A stretch of DNA of 64,000 bases from Paracoccus sp. (in: a-proteobacteria) (GTDB lineage Bacteria; Pseudomonadota; Alphaproteobacteria; Rhodobacterales; Rhodobacteraceae), in contig NZ_JAUNTW010000005.1 of the NCBI RefSeq assembly GCF_030538495.1, positions 1 to 64,000 of the forward strand, in the 5' to 3' direction. Below, one piece after another: positions 45,551 through 53,894 of the stretch; position 1 is the first letter of the stretch; each line of letters begins with the position of its first letter. The position numbers were made by a program, and so were the translations under genes. The notes under the pieces are model-generated. The model made no database searches. It was given only the letters and a program-made list of their open reading frames with translations, and had not been told where the DNA came from.

Positions 45551-45745
45551 CGGGGTTGTGATGGAATGGCTGACGAAATCGCGGGTCAGCGCGCAGCGTG
45601 TGCTGACCGCGGGGGACGTGCCTTAGTTCGGATGGTCCGCAGACTTACCCGGCGGGCACAGAATCAGGTTTTGCTGTCTAACATCAACGCATTAATGATT
45701 AACGCCCGCTTCCGGCAAAGCGCAACCCGCCGCCAAACCGCCCCC

Positions 45746-45865
45746 TTAATTCAACGAATTCGCCAGCGGATAACGCCCATCCTCAAACTCGCCAAACATA
45801 TCGGCCAGTTCGGGATGAGCCACAGCTTCACCCACGCGGCCCAGCGTCAGGTTCTGTTCCGGGAC
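45746..45865 (-). pseudogene. hspQ tail fragment, second copy
   Basis: About 120 bases nearly identical to the 3' end of hspQ, then divergence. There is no in-frame start giving a HspQ-like domain. Confidence 0.8.
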
Positions 45866-46065
45866 ATTAGCGGGGTTGTGATGGAATGGCTGACGAAATC
45901 GCGGGTCAGCGCGCAGCGTGTGCTGACCGCGGGGGACGTGCCTTAGTTCGGATGGTCCGCAGACTTACCCGGCGGGCACAGAATCAGGTTTTGCTGTCTA
46001 ACATCAACGCATTAATGATTAACGCCCGCTTCCGGCAAAGCGCAACCCGCCGCCAAACCGCCCCC

Positions 46066-46293
46066 TTAATTCAACGAATTCGCCAGCGGATAACGCCCAT
46101 CCTCAAACTCGCCAAACATATCGGCCAGTTCAGGATGATCCACAGGCTCACCCGACCGGTCCAGCGTCAGGTTCTGTTCCGGGACATTAGCGGGGTTGTG
46201 GAGAAGGGAAACAATCGCGGGTCGGGGTGTTACCTGCCGCTGAATATGGAACCGGATGACGCGCCGTGGTCCGCAGCCTAACCCGAACGCCAC
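46066..46293 (-). pseudogene. hspQ tail fragment, third copy
   Basis: Bases 46066-46185 encode the HspQ tail (LDRSGEPVDHPELADMFGEF and on to the stop) almost unchanged, including an in-frame stop. Further upstream the frame continues to a start at 46293 but encodes unrelated residues. The HspQ core fold is missing, so it is called a pseudogene fragment rather than a gene. Confidence 0.8.
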
Positions 46294-46362
46294 AGAGGCG
46301 GTTTTTTACCATCTCAAATCAGAGCGTTAATGATTAACACCCGCTTCCCCCAAACCGCCCCC

Positions 46363-46704
46363 TTAATTCAACGAATGCGCCAGCGGATAACGCCCATCCT
46401 CAAACTCGCCAAACATATCGGCCAGTTCGGGATGGTCCACAGGCTCGCCCGACCGGTCCAGAATCAGGTTCTGTTCCGACACATAAGCGACGTAATAGGT
46501 CGCCTCGGTTTCGGCAAACAGGTGGTAAAAGGGCTGATCCTTGGCGGGGCGAATCTCTTCGGGGATGGATTCATACCATTCTTCGGTATTGGCAAATTCC
46601 GGGTCCACGTCAAAAATCACCCCGCGAAACGGGCGATCCCGGTGGCGCACCACCTGACCCAAGCTGAATTTTGCACTGCGGGACTGTTCCAGCATAACCG
46701 ACAT
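46363..46704 (-). CDS. hspQ: Heat shock protein HspQ
   Basis: 113 residues, starting MSVMLEQSRSAKFSLGQVVR and containing HRDRPFRGVIFDVDPEF. HspQ is a small haemimethylated-DNA-binding-like protein; in enterobacteria it stimulates Lon protease and affects DnaA levels. ATG at 46704 is chosen over a GTG three codons earlier because GAGGGG lies eight bases upstream. Its 3' end is the source of the tandem fragments downstream. Confidence 0.93.
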   Translation of the reverse strand: MSVMLEQSRSAKFSLGQVVRHRDRPFRGVIFDVDPEFANTEEWYESIPEEIRPAKDQPFYHLFAETEATYYVAYVSEQNLILDRSGEPVDHPELADMFGEFEDGRYPLAHSLN

Positions 46705-46750
46705 TTCCGTCACCCCTCGGGGCCGCGCGCCCCTGAACCAAGGCGGGCTT

Positions 46751-47491
46751 TTACCCCGCCTGCCCCGCGCTGTCCACCGTCAGAGGCACCCGCCCCCCAT
46801 CCGTCAACAGGGCCGCGCCACCCGGTTCAATCACAACCGCGCACAGCGCCCGCCCATGCCCCGCGCCGCCATCCACATTCAGCCGGTTCCCGTAATGGGT
46901 GGCCGTGTCAATCGCGGAATGGCCATGCACGACCAGCGGCCCGAAGGACCCCGGATGATCCAGAAACGGTTTGCGGATCCAGACCAGATCCTGTTCCGCC
47001 TGCGCGTGCAGCGCCACACCGGGACGCAGCCCCGCATGAACGACCAAAGCGCGCGGATGCAGATACCACAGCGGCAGCCCGCGCAGAAAATCCATATGAT
47101 CGCGCGGCACCTGATCACGCACCGCCCGGTGCAGCGCGTCGCGCGGCTGATCGGGGTCAATCCCCCAGGATGCCAGCGTCGCCGCCGCGCCCAAAGCCGG
47201 ATGATCGACCCAATGCGCGCCCGAACTCAGCCCCGGATCAATCCAATCGCGGTCATCCAGAAACCGGGGCAGGAACCGGTCATGATTGCCGCGCAGCACG
47301 ACCCAAGGCCGCCCGTCCCGCTGCCCCCGCATCAGGTAATCGACGACGCCGCGCGAATCAGGGCCTCGGTCCACCAGATCACCGACATGCGCAATCACCG
47401 CATCACGCCCGCCATCGGACCACACCCGGTCATGCGCCGCACGCAACGCATCCAGATGCCCGTGAACATCGCCAATCACATAAAGCCGCAT
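46751..47491 (-). CDS. PPP-family metallophosphoesterase
   Basis: 246 residues with the three metal-binding signatures GDVHGH, GDLVDRGPDS and LRGNHD. It is a bacterial Ser/Thr phosphatase or diadenosine-polyphosphatase-like enzyme; specificity is not evident. The start at 47491 (MRLYVIGDVHGH) follows GTGGGGGATGTC; an upstream in-frame GTG would add four residues. Confidence 0.92.
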   Translation of the reverse strand: MRLYVIGDVHGHLDALRAAHDRVWSDGGRDAVIAHVGDLVDRGPDSRGVVDYLMRGQRDGRPWVVLRGNHDRFLPRFLDDRDWIDPGLSSGAHWVDHPALGAAATLASWGIDPDQPRDALHRAVRDQVPRDHMDFLRGLPLWYLHPRALVVHAGLRPGVALHAQAEQDLVWIRKPFLDHPGSFGPLVVHGHSAIDTATHYGNRLNVDGGAGHGRALCAVVIEPGGAALLTDGGRVPLTVDSAGQAG

Positions 47492-47510
47492 GACATCCCC
47501 CACAGGGTCA

Positions 47511-47536
47511 GGGCGCGCCAGACACCCGGCGCGCCC
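47511..47536. terminator. Stem-loop downstream of serA
   Basis: GGGCGCGCC / GGCGCGCCC, a perfect nine-base-pair stem with an eight-base loop, without T tract. It lies between serA and the phosphatase gene and may stabilise the serA mRNA end. Confidence 0.45.
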
Positions 47537-47542
47537 ATAAGG

Positions 47543-49132
47543 TCAGACCTTGAACCGCAGCGGACGCACCAGCAGGAATTTGCCGGTGTCGTTCAGCGCG
47601 TCCAGAACATCGGGGCGCACAGCCTCATCCAGATACAAGATGGCAATGGCGTCATCGCCCGCCGCCGACCGGCCCAGCGTAAAGTTCGCAATGTTCACGC
47701 CCAGATCGCCCAGCGTCATACCCAAAGCACCGATCACGCCCGGCACGTCTTTGTTGCGGGTATACAGCATATGTTCGCCAATTTCGACATCCACATTGAT
47801 GCCGCGGATCTGGATAAAGCGCGGCTTGCCGTCGCTGAACACGGTGCCAGCAATCGACCGTTCGCGGGTTTCGGTGACGATCGACAGCTTGATATAGCCT
47901 TCGAACACGCCGGCCTTATCCTGACGCGTGGTCGAGACCTGAATCCCGCGTTCCTTGGCGATGACCGGGGCCGACACCATGTTCACATCGGGATTGGTGG
48001 CCTGCATCACGCCCGCAATCACGGCGGCGTTCAGCGCGTTCAGGTTCATGCTGGACACCGCGCCGTCATACAGCACATTGATCGCCTTGATCGGTTCATC
48101 GGTCATCTGACCGACAAAGGTCCCCAGATGTTCAGCCAGCTTGATCCACGGCCCCATGACGGCGGCCTCTTCGGCGGTAACGGATGGCATGTTCAGCGCG
48201 TTCTGAACCGCGCCGGTCAGCAGATAATCCGACATCTGTTCCGCGACTTGCAGGGCGACGTTTTCCTGCGCCTCGGTCGTGGCGGCGCCCAGATGCGGGG
48301 TCACAACGACATTCGGCAGGTTGAATAAAGGGCTGGCGGTCGCCGGTTCCTCGGCGAACACGTCAAAGGCCGCACCCGCGACATGCCCCGATTTCAGCGC
48401 ATCGGCCAGGGCGTCTTCGTCCACCAGACCGCCACGCGCGCAGTTGATGATCCGAACGCCCGGTTTCAGCTTGGCGATGTTGTCGCGCGACAGGATGTTG
48501 CGGGTCTTGTCGGTCAGAGGAACATGCAGCGTAATAAAATCCGCCCGCGCCAGCAATTCGTCCAGCTCGACCTTGGTCACGCCCAGTTCGACCGCGCGTT
48601 CTTCCGACAGGAACGGATCGAACGCCACCACCTTCATATGCAGACCCAAAGCGCGGTTAATCACGATGGATCCGATATTGCCCGCACCAATCACGCCCAG
48701 CGTTTTGTTGAACAATTCCACGCCCATAAAGCGGTTCTTTTCCCACTTCCCGGCATGGGTGCTGACGGATGCCTCGGGCAGTTGGCGGGCGACGGCGAAC
48801 ATCATCGCAATGGCATGTTCGGCGGTCGTCACGCTGTTGCCGAACGGCGTGTTCATCACGATCACGCCTTTTTTCGACGCGGCCGGAATATCGACGTTAT
48901 CCACGCCAATGCCTGCGCGACCGATGACCTTCAAATTCGTGGCCTGCTCCAGCAGCTTTTCGGTCACCTTGCTGGCGGACCGAATGGCCAGACCGTCATA
49001 CTGACCGATGACCTCGGCCAGCTTGTCTTTGTCTTTGCCCAGATCGGGCAGGTAATCCACGTCCACGCCGCGATCACGGAAAATCTGAACGGCGGTTTCC
49101 GACAGCTTATCGGACACAAGAACCTTAGGCAT
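47543..49132 (-). CDS. serA: D-3-phosphoglycerate dehydrogenase
   Basis: First enzyme of serine synthesis, 529 residues, the long form. A catalytic and NAD-binding part (GVIGAGNIGSIV) with INCARGGLVDEDALADAL is followed by an intervening ASB-like domain and a C-terminal ACT domain (HMLYTRNKDVPGVIGALGMT). It is encoded after serC in the same direction, with a GC-rich repeat between them. Confidence 0.97.
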   Translation of the reverse strand: MPKVLVSDKLSETAVQIFRDRGVDVDYLPDLGKDKDKLAEVIGQYDGLAIRSASKVTEKLLEQATNLKVIGRAGIGVDNVDIPAASKKGVIVMNTPFGNSVTTAEHAIAMMFAVARQLPEASVSTHAGKWEKNRFMGVELFNKTLGVIGAGNIGSIVINRALGLHMKVVAFDPFLSEERAVELGVTKVELDELLARADFITLHVPLTDKTRNILSRDNIAKLKPGVRIINCARGGLVDEDALADALKSGHVAGAAFDVFAEEPATASPLFNLPNVVVTPHLGAATTEAQENVALQVAEQMSDYLLTGAVQNALNMPSVTAEEAAVMGPWIKLAEHLGTFVGQMTDEPIKAINVLYDGAVSSMNLNALNAAVIAGVMQATNPDVNMVSAPVIAKERGIQVSTTRQDKAGVFEGYIKLSIVTETRERSIAGTVFSDGKPRFIQIRGINVDVEIGEHMLYTRNKDVPGVIGALGMTLGDLGVNIANFTLGRSAAGDDAIAILYLDEAVRPDVLDALNDTGKFLLVRPLRFKV

Positions 49133-49176
49133 TGCGAAATCCTCATATGGGCGCTCCGGCCCTATCTTCTGTGCAT

Positions 49177-49209
49177 AAATATCCCGGGGGTCCGGGGGCT
49201 GGCCCCCGG
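49177..49209 (+). repeat. GC-rich interspersed repeat, copy 3 (core)
   Basis: AAATATCCCGGGGGTCC then GGGGGCTGGCCCCCGG, in the gap between serC and serA. The left flank (CCTATCTTCTGTGCAT) is diverged relative to copies 1 and 4. Confidence 0.85.
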
Positions 49210-49218
49210 TCCGTCAGG

Positions 49219-50367
49219 TCAGTTCTGAGCGGCCAGCTCAGTGCGATAGGCCCATTCGATCCACGGCATCAGCGCCACGACATCGGCGGTTTCCACCGTC
49301 GATCCGCACCAAATCCGCAGCCCCGGGGGCGCATCGCGATAGGCGCCGGCGTCCAGTGCAACGCCTTCTTTTTCCAGCCGTTTCGCCACGGCCTTGGCGA
49401 ATGCCGCGCCATCGGCAATCGCCGGGTCGGTGAATTTCAGACACACGCTGGTCGTCGATGCCGTTGCCGGGTCCACGGCCAGATCCGCGATCCAGTCCCG
49501 ATCCGCGATGAAATCCCGCACCGCCGCCGCATTGGCATCCGCGCGCGCGATCAGCCCCTTCAGCCCGCCGACCGATTGCGCCCAATTCAGCGCGACCAGA
49601 TAATCTTCGACCGCCAGCATAGACGGGGTGTTGATCGTTTCGCCCTTGAAAATACCTTCGATCAGCTTGCCGCCTTTGGTCATGCGGAAAATCTTGGGCA
49701 AGGGCCATGCGGGGGTATAGGTTTCAAGCCGTTCGACCGCACGAGGCGACAGGATCAAAATGCCATGCGCGCCTTCGCCGCCCAGCACTTTTTGCCAGCT
49801 AAAGGTCACCACATCCAGTTTGTCCCATGGCAGGTCCATGGCAAAAGCGGCACTGGTGGCGTCGCAAAGGGTCAGGCCCGCGCGATCCGCCGGGATCGCG
49901 TCACCATTCGGCACACGCACGCCGCTGGTGGTGCCGTTCCATGTGAACACCACGTCATTGTCAAAATTAACGTCCACGAAATCAACGATATGGCCGTAAT
50001 CGGCCTTGCGCACGGTGGCGTCCAGTTTCAACTGTTTGACCACATCGGTCACCCAGCCTTCGCCAAAGGATTCCCATGCCAGCATATCCACGCCGCGCGC
50101 GCCCAGCAGCGACCACATCGCCATTTCGACGGCGCCGGTGTCGGACCCCGGAACAATGCCGATGCGGTAATCGGCGGGGACGCCCAACACATCACGCGTC
50201 AGGTCGATGGCCTGCGCCAGCTTGGATTTGCCCACGGCGGCACGATGCGACCGGCCCAAGGGGGCGTCGGCAAGCATATCCAAATTGTAACCGGGAATTT
50301 TGGCACAGGGGCCAGAGGAAAAGCGCGGATTAGCCGGGCGCGCTGCCGGAGTCGTCAAATCGGTCAT
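49219..50367 (-). CDS. serC: Phosphoserine aminotransferase
   Basis: Second step of serine synthesis, PLP-dependent transamination of 3-phosphohydroxypyruvate. 382 residues of the alphaproteobacterial type, with [15 protein letters not shown] near the start and the PLP Lys in [18 protein letters not shown] structured leader containing its Shine-Dalgarno sequence lies directly upstream. Confidence 0.96.
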   Translation of the reverse strand: MTDLTTPAARPANPRFSSGPCAKIPGYNLDMLADAPLGRSHRAAVGKSKLAQAIDLTRDVLGVPADYRIGIVPGSDTGAVEMAMWSLLGARGVDMLAWESFGEGWVTDVVKQLKLDATVRKADYGHIVDFVDVNFDNDVVFTWNGTTSGVRVPNGDAIPADRAGLTLCDATSAAFAMDLPWDKLDVVTFSWQKVLGGEGAHGILILSPRAVERLETYTPAWPLPKIFRMTKGGKLIEGIFKGETINTPSMLAVEDYLVALNWAQSVGGLKGLIARADANAAAVRDFIADRDWIADLAVDPATASTTSVCLKFTDPAIADGAAFAKAVAKRLEKEGVALDAGAYRDAPPGLRIWCGSTVETADVVALMPWIEWAYRTELAAQN

Positions 50368-50440
50368 AAACTAGCCTTCCAGCTATATGGCCCTTCGTTG
50401 GGGAAGGGTGTCCCGATTCGGTGGATACGCAACCACCGGA
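50368..50440 (-). promoter_or_regulatory. serC leader RNA with alternative Shine-Dalgarno pairing
   Basis: On the minus strand: stem GGTGG / CCACC (plus 50420-50424 with 50433-50437), then hairpin CCCTTC / GAAGGG (plus 50391-50408), then the ribosome-binding site GGAAGG (plus 50375-50380). CCTTCC inside the hairpin (plus 50402-50407) is also fully complementary to GGAAGG, so the two pairings exclude each other. This fits the serC motif described upstream of alphaproteobacterial serC. Confidence 0.65.
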
Positions 50441-50566
50441 AAAATCGCAAGGGCGGTTCGACGCGCGGCGACCGATTCAGCACGCCCTGTCGTGGAAATG
50501 GACAGAAAATGTCATGAATCGATCGCGTCCGGCACGAATGCACCACGCGCCCGTCCGGCTTTGTGA

Positions 50567-50920
50567 TCACAACACCGCCGTCACCAGCAGCCCCGCCACA
50601 ATCAGGCCCAGCCCGGCCATGCGGGCAAGGCTGATCGCTTCGTGCTGGAACAAAGCGCCGATGATGGTCAGCGTCACCATGGCAAGCGCCGTCACCGCCG
50701 TATAGGTCAAACTGAGCGAATACACCCGGATCGCCGCGACAAAGGCCGACAGCAGCGCAACCGCGCTGATCACCGCCAGCCACATCCAGCCCGAGGTCAC
50801 GATCGACCAGATCAACGCCCGCGCGCCCGATGTGTCCAGCCCCTGCCCTGCCTTTTTCAAAAACAGGTTCAGCGCGACATTGGACGATGCCGCAATCACG
50901 ATCAACAGCCAGTGGTTCAT
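50567..50920 (-). CDS. Small four-helix EamA/SMR-type membrane protein
   Basis: 117 residues, four membrane segments (WLLIVIAASSNVALNLFLKK at the start, LGLIVAGLLVTAVL at the end), size and pattern as in SMR or ArnE/ArnF proteins. Given its ATGA coupling to a GT39 glycosyltransferase and a UbiA-type enzyme, a lipid-linked sugar flippase is more plausible than a drug pump; that is inference. Confidence 0.82.
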   Translation of the reverse strand: MNHWLLIVIAASSNVALNLFLKKAGQGLDTSGARALIWSIVTSGWMWLAVISAVALLSAFVAAIRVYSLSLTYTAVTALAMVTLTIIGALFQHEAISLARMAGLGLIVAGLLVTAVL

Positions 50921-52125
50921 AACTCGCGTTCCTTCGATGTCAGGGCGGCCAGCGTCACCGCCGCCATCACCGCGATCAGGGCGGAACTGGGCATGTGATA
51001 CCGGTCTTCGGCCACGACAATGACGTGAATCGCGGTGAAATAACCCCACAGCGCCACGGGCGGATTGAACAGCGCGGCGATAATCCCCCGCCGCCGCGCC
51101 AGAACCACGATCCCGGCCAGCCCGCCTGCCAACATCAAAAACCAGTATCCCGTGGCCACGGCCTTGGCCGCCTGAACGCCGGTGTCGCCGATCATGCGGG
51201 GCAGCGCCGGGTTCCAGACCACGCCAATGGTTTCGCGATTGTGCAGCTGCACCATTTTCCGCCCCAACAGACGCAGCGCATCGCCCGGATTTTCCCGGAT
51301 ATAGCTCAGCGCCTGCGCCTTGAGGTAATCGGCGCGTTCGATTTCGGTCATCGTCGCGACCTCGGGCGGCAGGGAGGTATAACCGCCATGGCTGCCCGCA
51401 TGGTTGCCCATCCAGAAATTCGGCCCGAAATTCGTGGACATCATCACCGGCGCGCCCATCACGCGGTCATTGCGCATCGTCCACGGCATCGCGACCAGCA
51501 GGATGACCAGCACGGCAATCGCCGCCTGCAACGCCGTGATGCCAAAGGGGCGCAGCCCCCGCGCCAGATCGACCAAGGCCAGCGTCACCGGCACCAGCAA
51601 AATCACTGGCCGGATATAGGCCGCCGCCCCCCAGACCAGCCCCGCCAGCAGCAGGTTGACCATGTGATGACCGCGCGGACGCTGCCAGAAAAACAAGCCG
51701 CCTAAGGTCAGCGCGATAAAGAACAGCTCGCTGGACAGGATGCTGGTAAAGATAATCAGGTTCGGCCAGAACGCGACCAAGGCCAAGGCCCAGATCGCCA
51801 CCCGGTCCCCGAACCACCGTGCCGCCAGATGATGCGTCAGGGTCAGGATCATCAGCCCCGCAATCAGGTTCAGCACCACGATACCCGCAAAGCCATCCGT
51901 CACCAGATAGGTCAGCGCCGCCAGCCCCGATGTGCCGACCGCCCAATAGGCCGATGGCTTATCCGCCGTCCAGCCATAGACGCCGTGATCCACGATGGTG
52001 CGCGCAAACTGGTGATAAGCCCAACTGTCCGAGACCGGCTCGACCGGGACCAGCAGCCCCCAGAGAATACGCAGCGCCATGCCTGCGGCCAAAATCACCC
52101 AATAGGTTTTCTGCCGATCCGTCAT
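50917..52125 (-). CDS. Glycosyltransferase family 39-like membrane protein
   Basis: 402 residues with about nine or ten membrane helices and the early periplasmic loop SDSWAYHQFARTIVDHG, where GT39/ArnT enzymes carry their catalytic acidic residue. Such enzymes use polyprenyl-phosphate-linked sugars as donors on the periplasmic side. Overlaps both neighbours by four bases. ATG at 52125 preferred over an in-frame start 54 bases upstream inside the UbiA gene. Confidence 0.85.
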   Translation of the reverse strand: MTDRQKTYWVILAAGMALRILWGLLVPVEPVSDSWAYHQFARTIVDHGVYGWTADKPSAYWAVGTSGLAALTYLVTDGFAGIVVLNLIAGLMILTLTHHLAARWFGDRVAIWALALVAFWPNLIIFTSILSSELFFIALTLGGLFFWQRPRGHHMVNLLLAGLVWGAAAYIRPVILLVPVTLALVDLARGLRPFGITALQAAIAVLVILLVAMPWTMRNDRVMGAPVMMSTNFGPNFWMGNHAGSHGGYTSLPPEVATMTEIERADYLKAQALSYIRENPGDALRLLGRKMVQLHNRETIGVVWNPALPRMIGDTGVQAAKAVATGYWFLMLAGGLAGIVVLARRRGIIAALFNPPVALWGYFTAIHVIVVAEDRYHMPSSALIAVMAAVTLAALTSKEREL

Positions 52126-53573
52126 GGCTGGCCCCCGATTGCCGAAAGAACAAACAGGCCAAACATCATCAGCGCGCACAGCACGCTGGCCCGGTCTTTG
52201 AACGTAAACACGATGGGGTCATCGGTCATATAACCGCGCCGCGTCATCAGCTGCATCCGGCCCAGCCACAAAAACAGCACCGGACAGACCAGCAGCAACA
52301 GATCGGGGCGGCCGAAATGGGTCTGAACCTCTTTGTCCTGCGAATACAGCGCGAAAACCAGCACCGCCAATTGCGACGCGCCGACCGACATGGCTTGCAA
52401 CACCGGCAGATCGCTGACCAGCATATTGCGCCCCGCCGGTTTGTCACCGCCGCGCCGGGCCAGATCCTCCAGTTCTGCCTGACGCTTGATCGCGGCCAGG
52501 GCAAAGAACAAAAACATCGAAAACACCAACAGCCAGGGCGACAGAACGATCCCCGTGGCCGCGCCCCCCGCCACAATCCGCAGGGTGTAAAGCGTCGCCA
52601 GACTGATGATGTCCACCATCATCTTACGCTTCAGCCAGAAGGAATAGGCCGAGGTCGCGACCAGATACATCAGCAGCACGCCCAGAAACGTGGCGGGCAA
52701 CAGCAGCGCCAGCAGCAGCGACACCCCCAGCAGTCCCGCCGCCGCCGTCAGCCCCTGCACCGCATTGGCGGACCCCGCCGCAAAGGGGCGGCGGCATTTG
52801 CGCGGATGGGCGCGATCGGATGGCAGATCGACCAGATCGTTCAGGATGTAAACCGACGACGCCGCCAGCGAAAAGCACAGCATCGCCAGCAACGCGACCG
52901 GCAGCGCCGACAGGTTTTGCGCCGTCAGAACCGGCAGCAAAATCAATAGGTTCTTGACCCATTGATGCGGGCGCGCGGCCTTGACCAATGCGCGCAGAGG
53001 GCCGGGGGCGTCGGTGGTGATCTCGGTCAGGTTCAGACCGTCAGCCGCTTTGCGCGTGGCCGCGTTCAGCCGCACGCCATAGCCCCGCCGCGCCGCGGCC
53101 CAGACCGGCAGATCGGTGGCGCTGTCGCCGATGTAATCAAAGCCCCGCGCGCCGAAACGGGCGGTCAGAAAATCCGCCTTGGCCTGCCCGCGCAGGTTCT
53201 GGGGCGCATCCGCGTGGCCCGTGCCAACGGCCAGATCAAACAGCCCCAGATGCGCGGCCACGGCCTGCACCTGACGATCATCCGCCGCGGACACCAGCCC
53301 CACCACGCGCCCATCGGCCCGCGCCTGTTCGATCATCGCAATCACCGCATCGTCATAGGGCAACAGCGCCGGGTCCAGCACATGACGATCCGCGATTTCG
53401 CGTTTGAACGCGGCTTTGCCCGCGCCCAGCCATCCCGGCAGACGCAGCAGGTCCGCAGGCCGGGCGGCGGCCAGCCCCAGCACCCCTTCGTGCAGGGTGT
53501 CGGTGCGGCACAGCGTGCCGTCCAGATCCACGATCAAGGGAATATCACGGTCAGGCAGCAATTCGACAGCCAT
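52122..53573 (-). CDS. HAD phosphatase-UbiA prenyltransferase fusion
   Basis: 483 residues. Residues about 1-200 are a HAD-type phosphatase: DLDGTLCRTD (17-26), a Ser in GLVSAADDRQ and DYIGDSATDLPVW. Residues about 205-483 are a UbiA-like membrane prenyltransferase with NDLVDLPSDR near 245 and seven to nine helices. The ND..D..SD motif is that of the branch making polyprenyl-phosphoribose from PRPP and polyprenyl phosphate (DprE-pathway type). The fused HAD would then remove the 5-phosphate. The family is seen; the pathway is inferred. GAGGTGTT precedes ATG. Confidence 0.9.
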   Translation of the reverse strand: MAVELLPDRDIPLIVDLDGTLCRTDTLHEGVLGLAAARPADLLRLPGWLGAGKAAFKREIADRHVLDPALLPYDDAVIAMIEQARADGRVVGLVSAADDRQVQAVAAHLGLFDLAVGTGHADAPQNLRGQAKADFLTARFGARGFDYIGDSATDLPVWAAARRGYGVRLNAATRKAADGLNLTEITTDAPGPLRALVKAARPHQWVKNLLILLPVLTAQNLSALPVALLAMLCFSLAASSVYILNDLVDLPSDRAHPRKCRRPFAAGSANAVQGLTAAAGLLGVSLLLALLLPATFLGVLLMYLVATSAYSFWLKRKMMVDIISLATLYTLRIVAGGAATGIVLSPWLLVFSMFLFFALAAIKRQAELEDLARRGGDKPAGRNMLVSDLPVLQAMSVGASQLAVLVFALYSQDKEVQTHFGRPDLLLLVCPVLFLWLGRMQLMTRRGYMTDDPIVFTFKDRASVLCALMMFGLFVLSAIGGQP

Positions 53574-53894
53574 AACACCTCACGAAGATAACAAAAAACA
53601 ACAGGCCTGATCGCAACTTGCGCGCAGACATACCGCGATGCCCTCAGTCCTGCAACGAAAACATCCCAGCCCGCCGCGCGACGTGCAGAACTGTCACAAT
53701 CGGGCCGTTCGCGGGATTTCAGACCACAAAGCGCATAAAAATCATGGTTGTAGTGATTAATTAATGTTCAACCTATGCGTGTTATACGCTAGACAGCGTC
53801 CAAAGACAGACGGGCCTTGTGCGCGCGGACCGGTCGGCCGTCCTTTTGATGCCGGGGCGCGCTGATTTTTGTAAGATTAAGAACGCGATTTTCT
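53574..53894. other. Divergent intergenic region
   Basis: 321 bases between the HAD-UbiA operon and the Hint-protein gene. An AT-rich stretch at about 53738-53790 (GTGATTAATTAATG) probably holds promoters. No gene, hairpin or repeat stands out. Confidence 0.5.

Larger units (their letters stand above)
45431..46362. repeat. Tandem array of hspQ 3'-end repeats (about 320-bp unit)
   Basis: Copies of the last about 120 bases of hspQ plus its downstream sequence begin at 45431, 45746 and 46066, with the intact gene end at 46363 (steps of 315, 320 and 297). Bases 45516-45810 and 45836-46130 are essentially identical over about 295 bases. The leftmost copy is the most diverged. Confidence 0.92.

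Noticed and set aside
45566..46281. Two similar small plus-strand proteins of 126 and 131 residues
   Set aside because: They are repeated translations of the hspQ tandem array read on the opposite strand; the similarity comes from the DNA repeat, not from selection.
45431..46362. CRISPR array
   Set aside because: Units of about 320 bases with hspQ coding sequence, no short repeat-spacer pattern and no cas genes.
45431..46362. Insertion sequence or MITE
   Set aside because: No terminal inverted repeats or target duplications evident; the repeated part is the host gene's own 3' end.
46714..46752. Hairpin GGCGGG/CCCGCC as terminator of the phosphatase gene
   Set aside because: Short stem overlapping the stop codon, without T tract in the needed direction.
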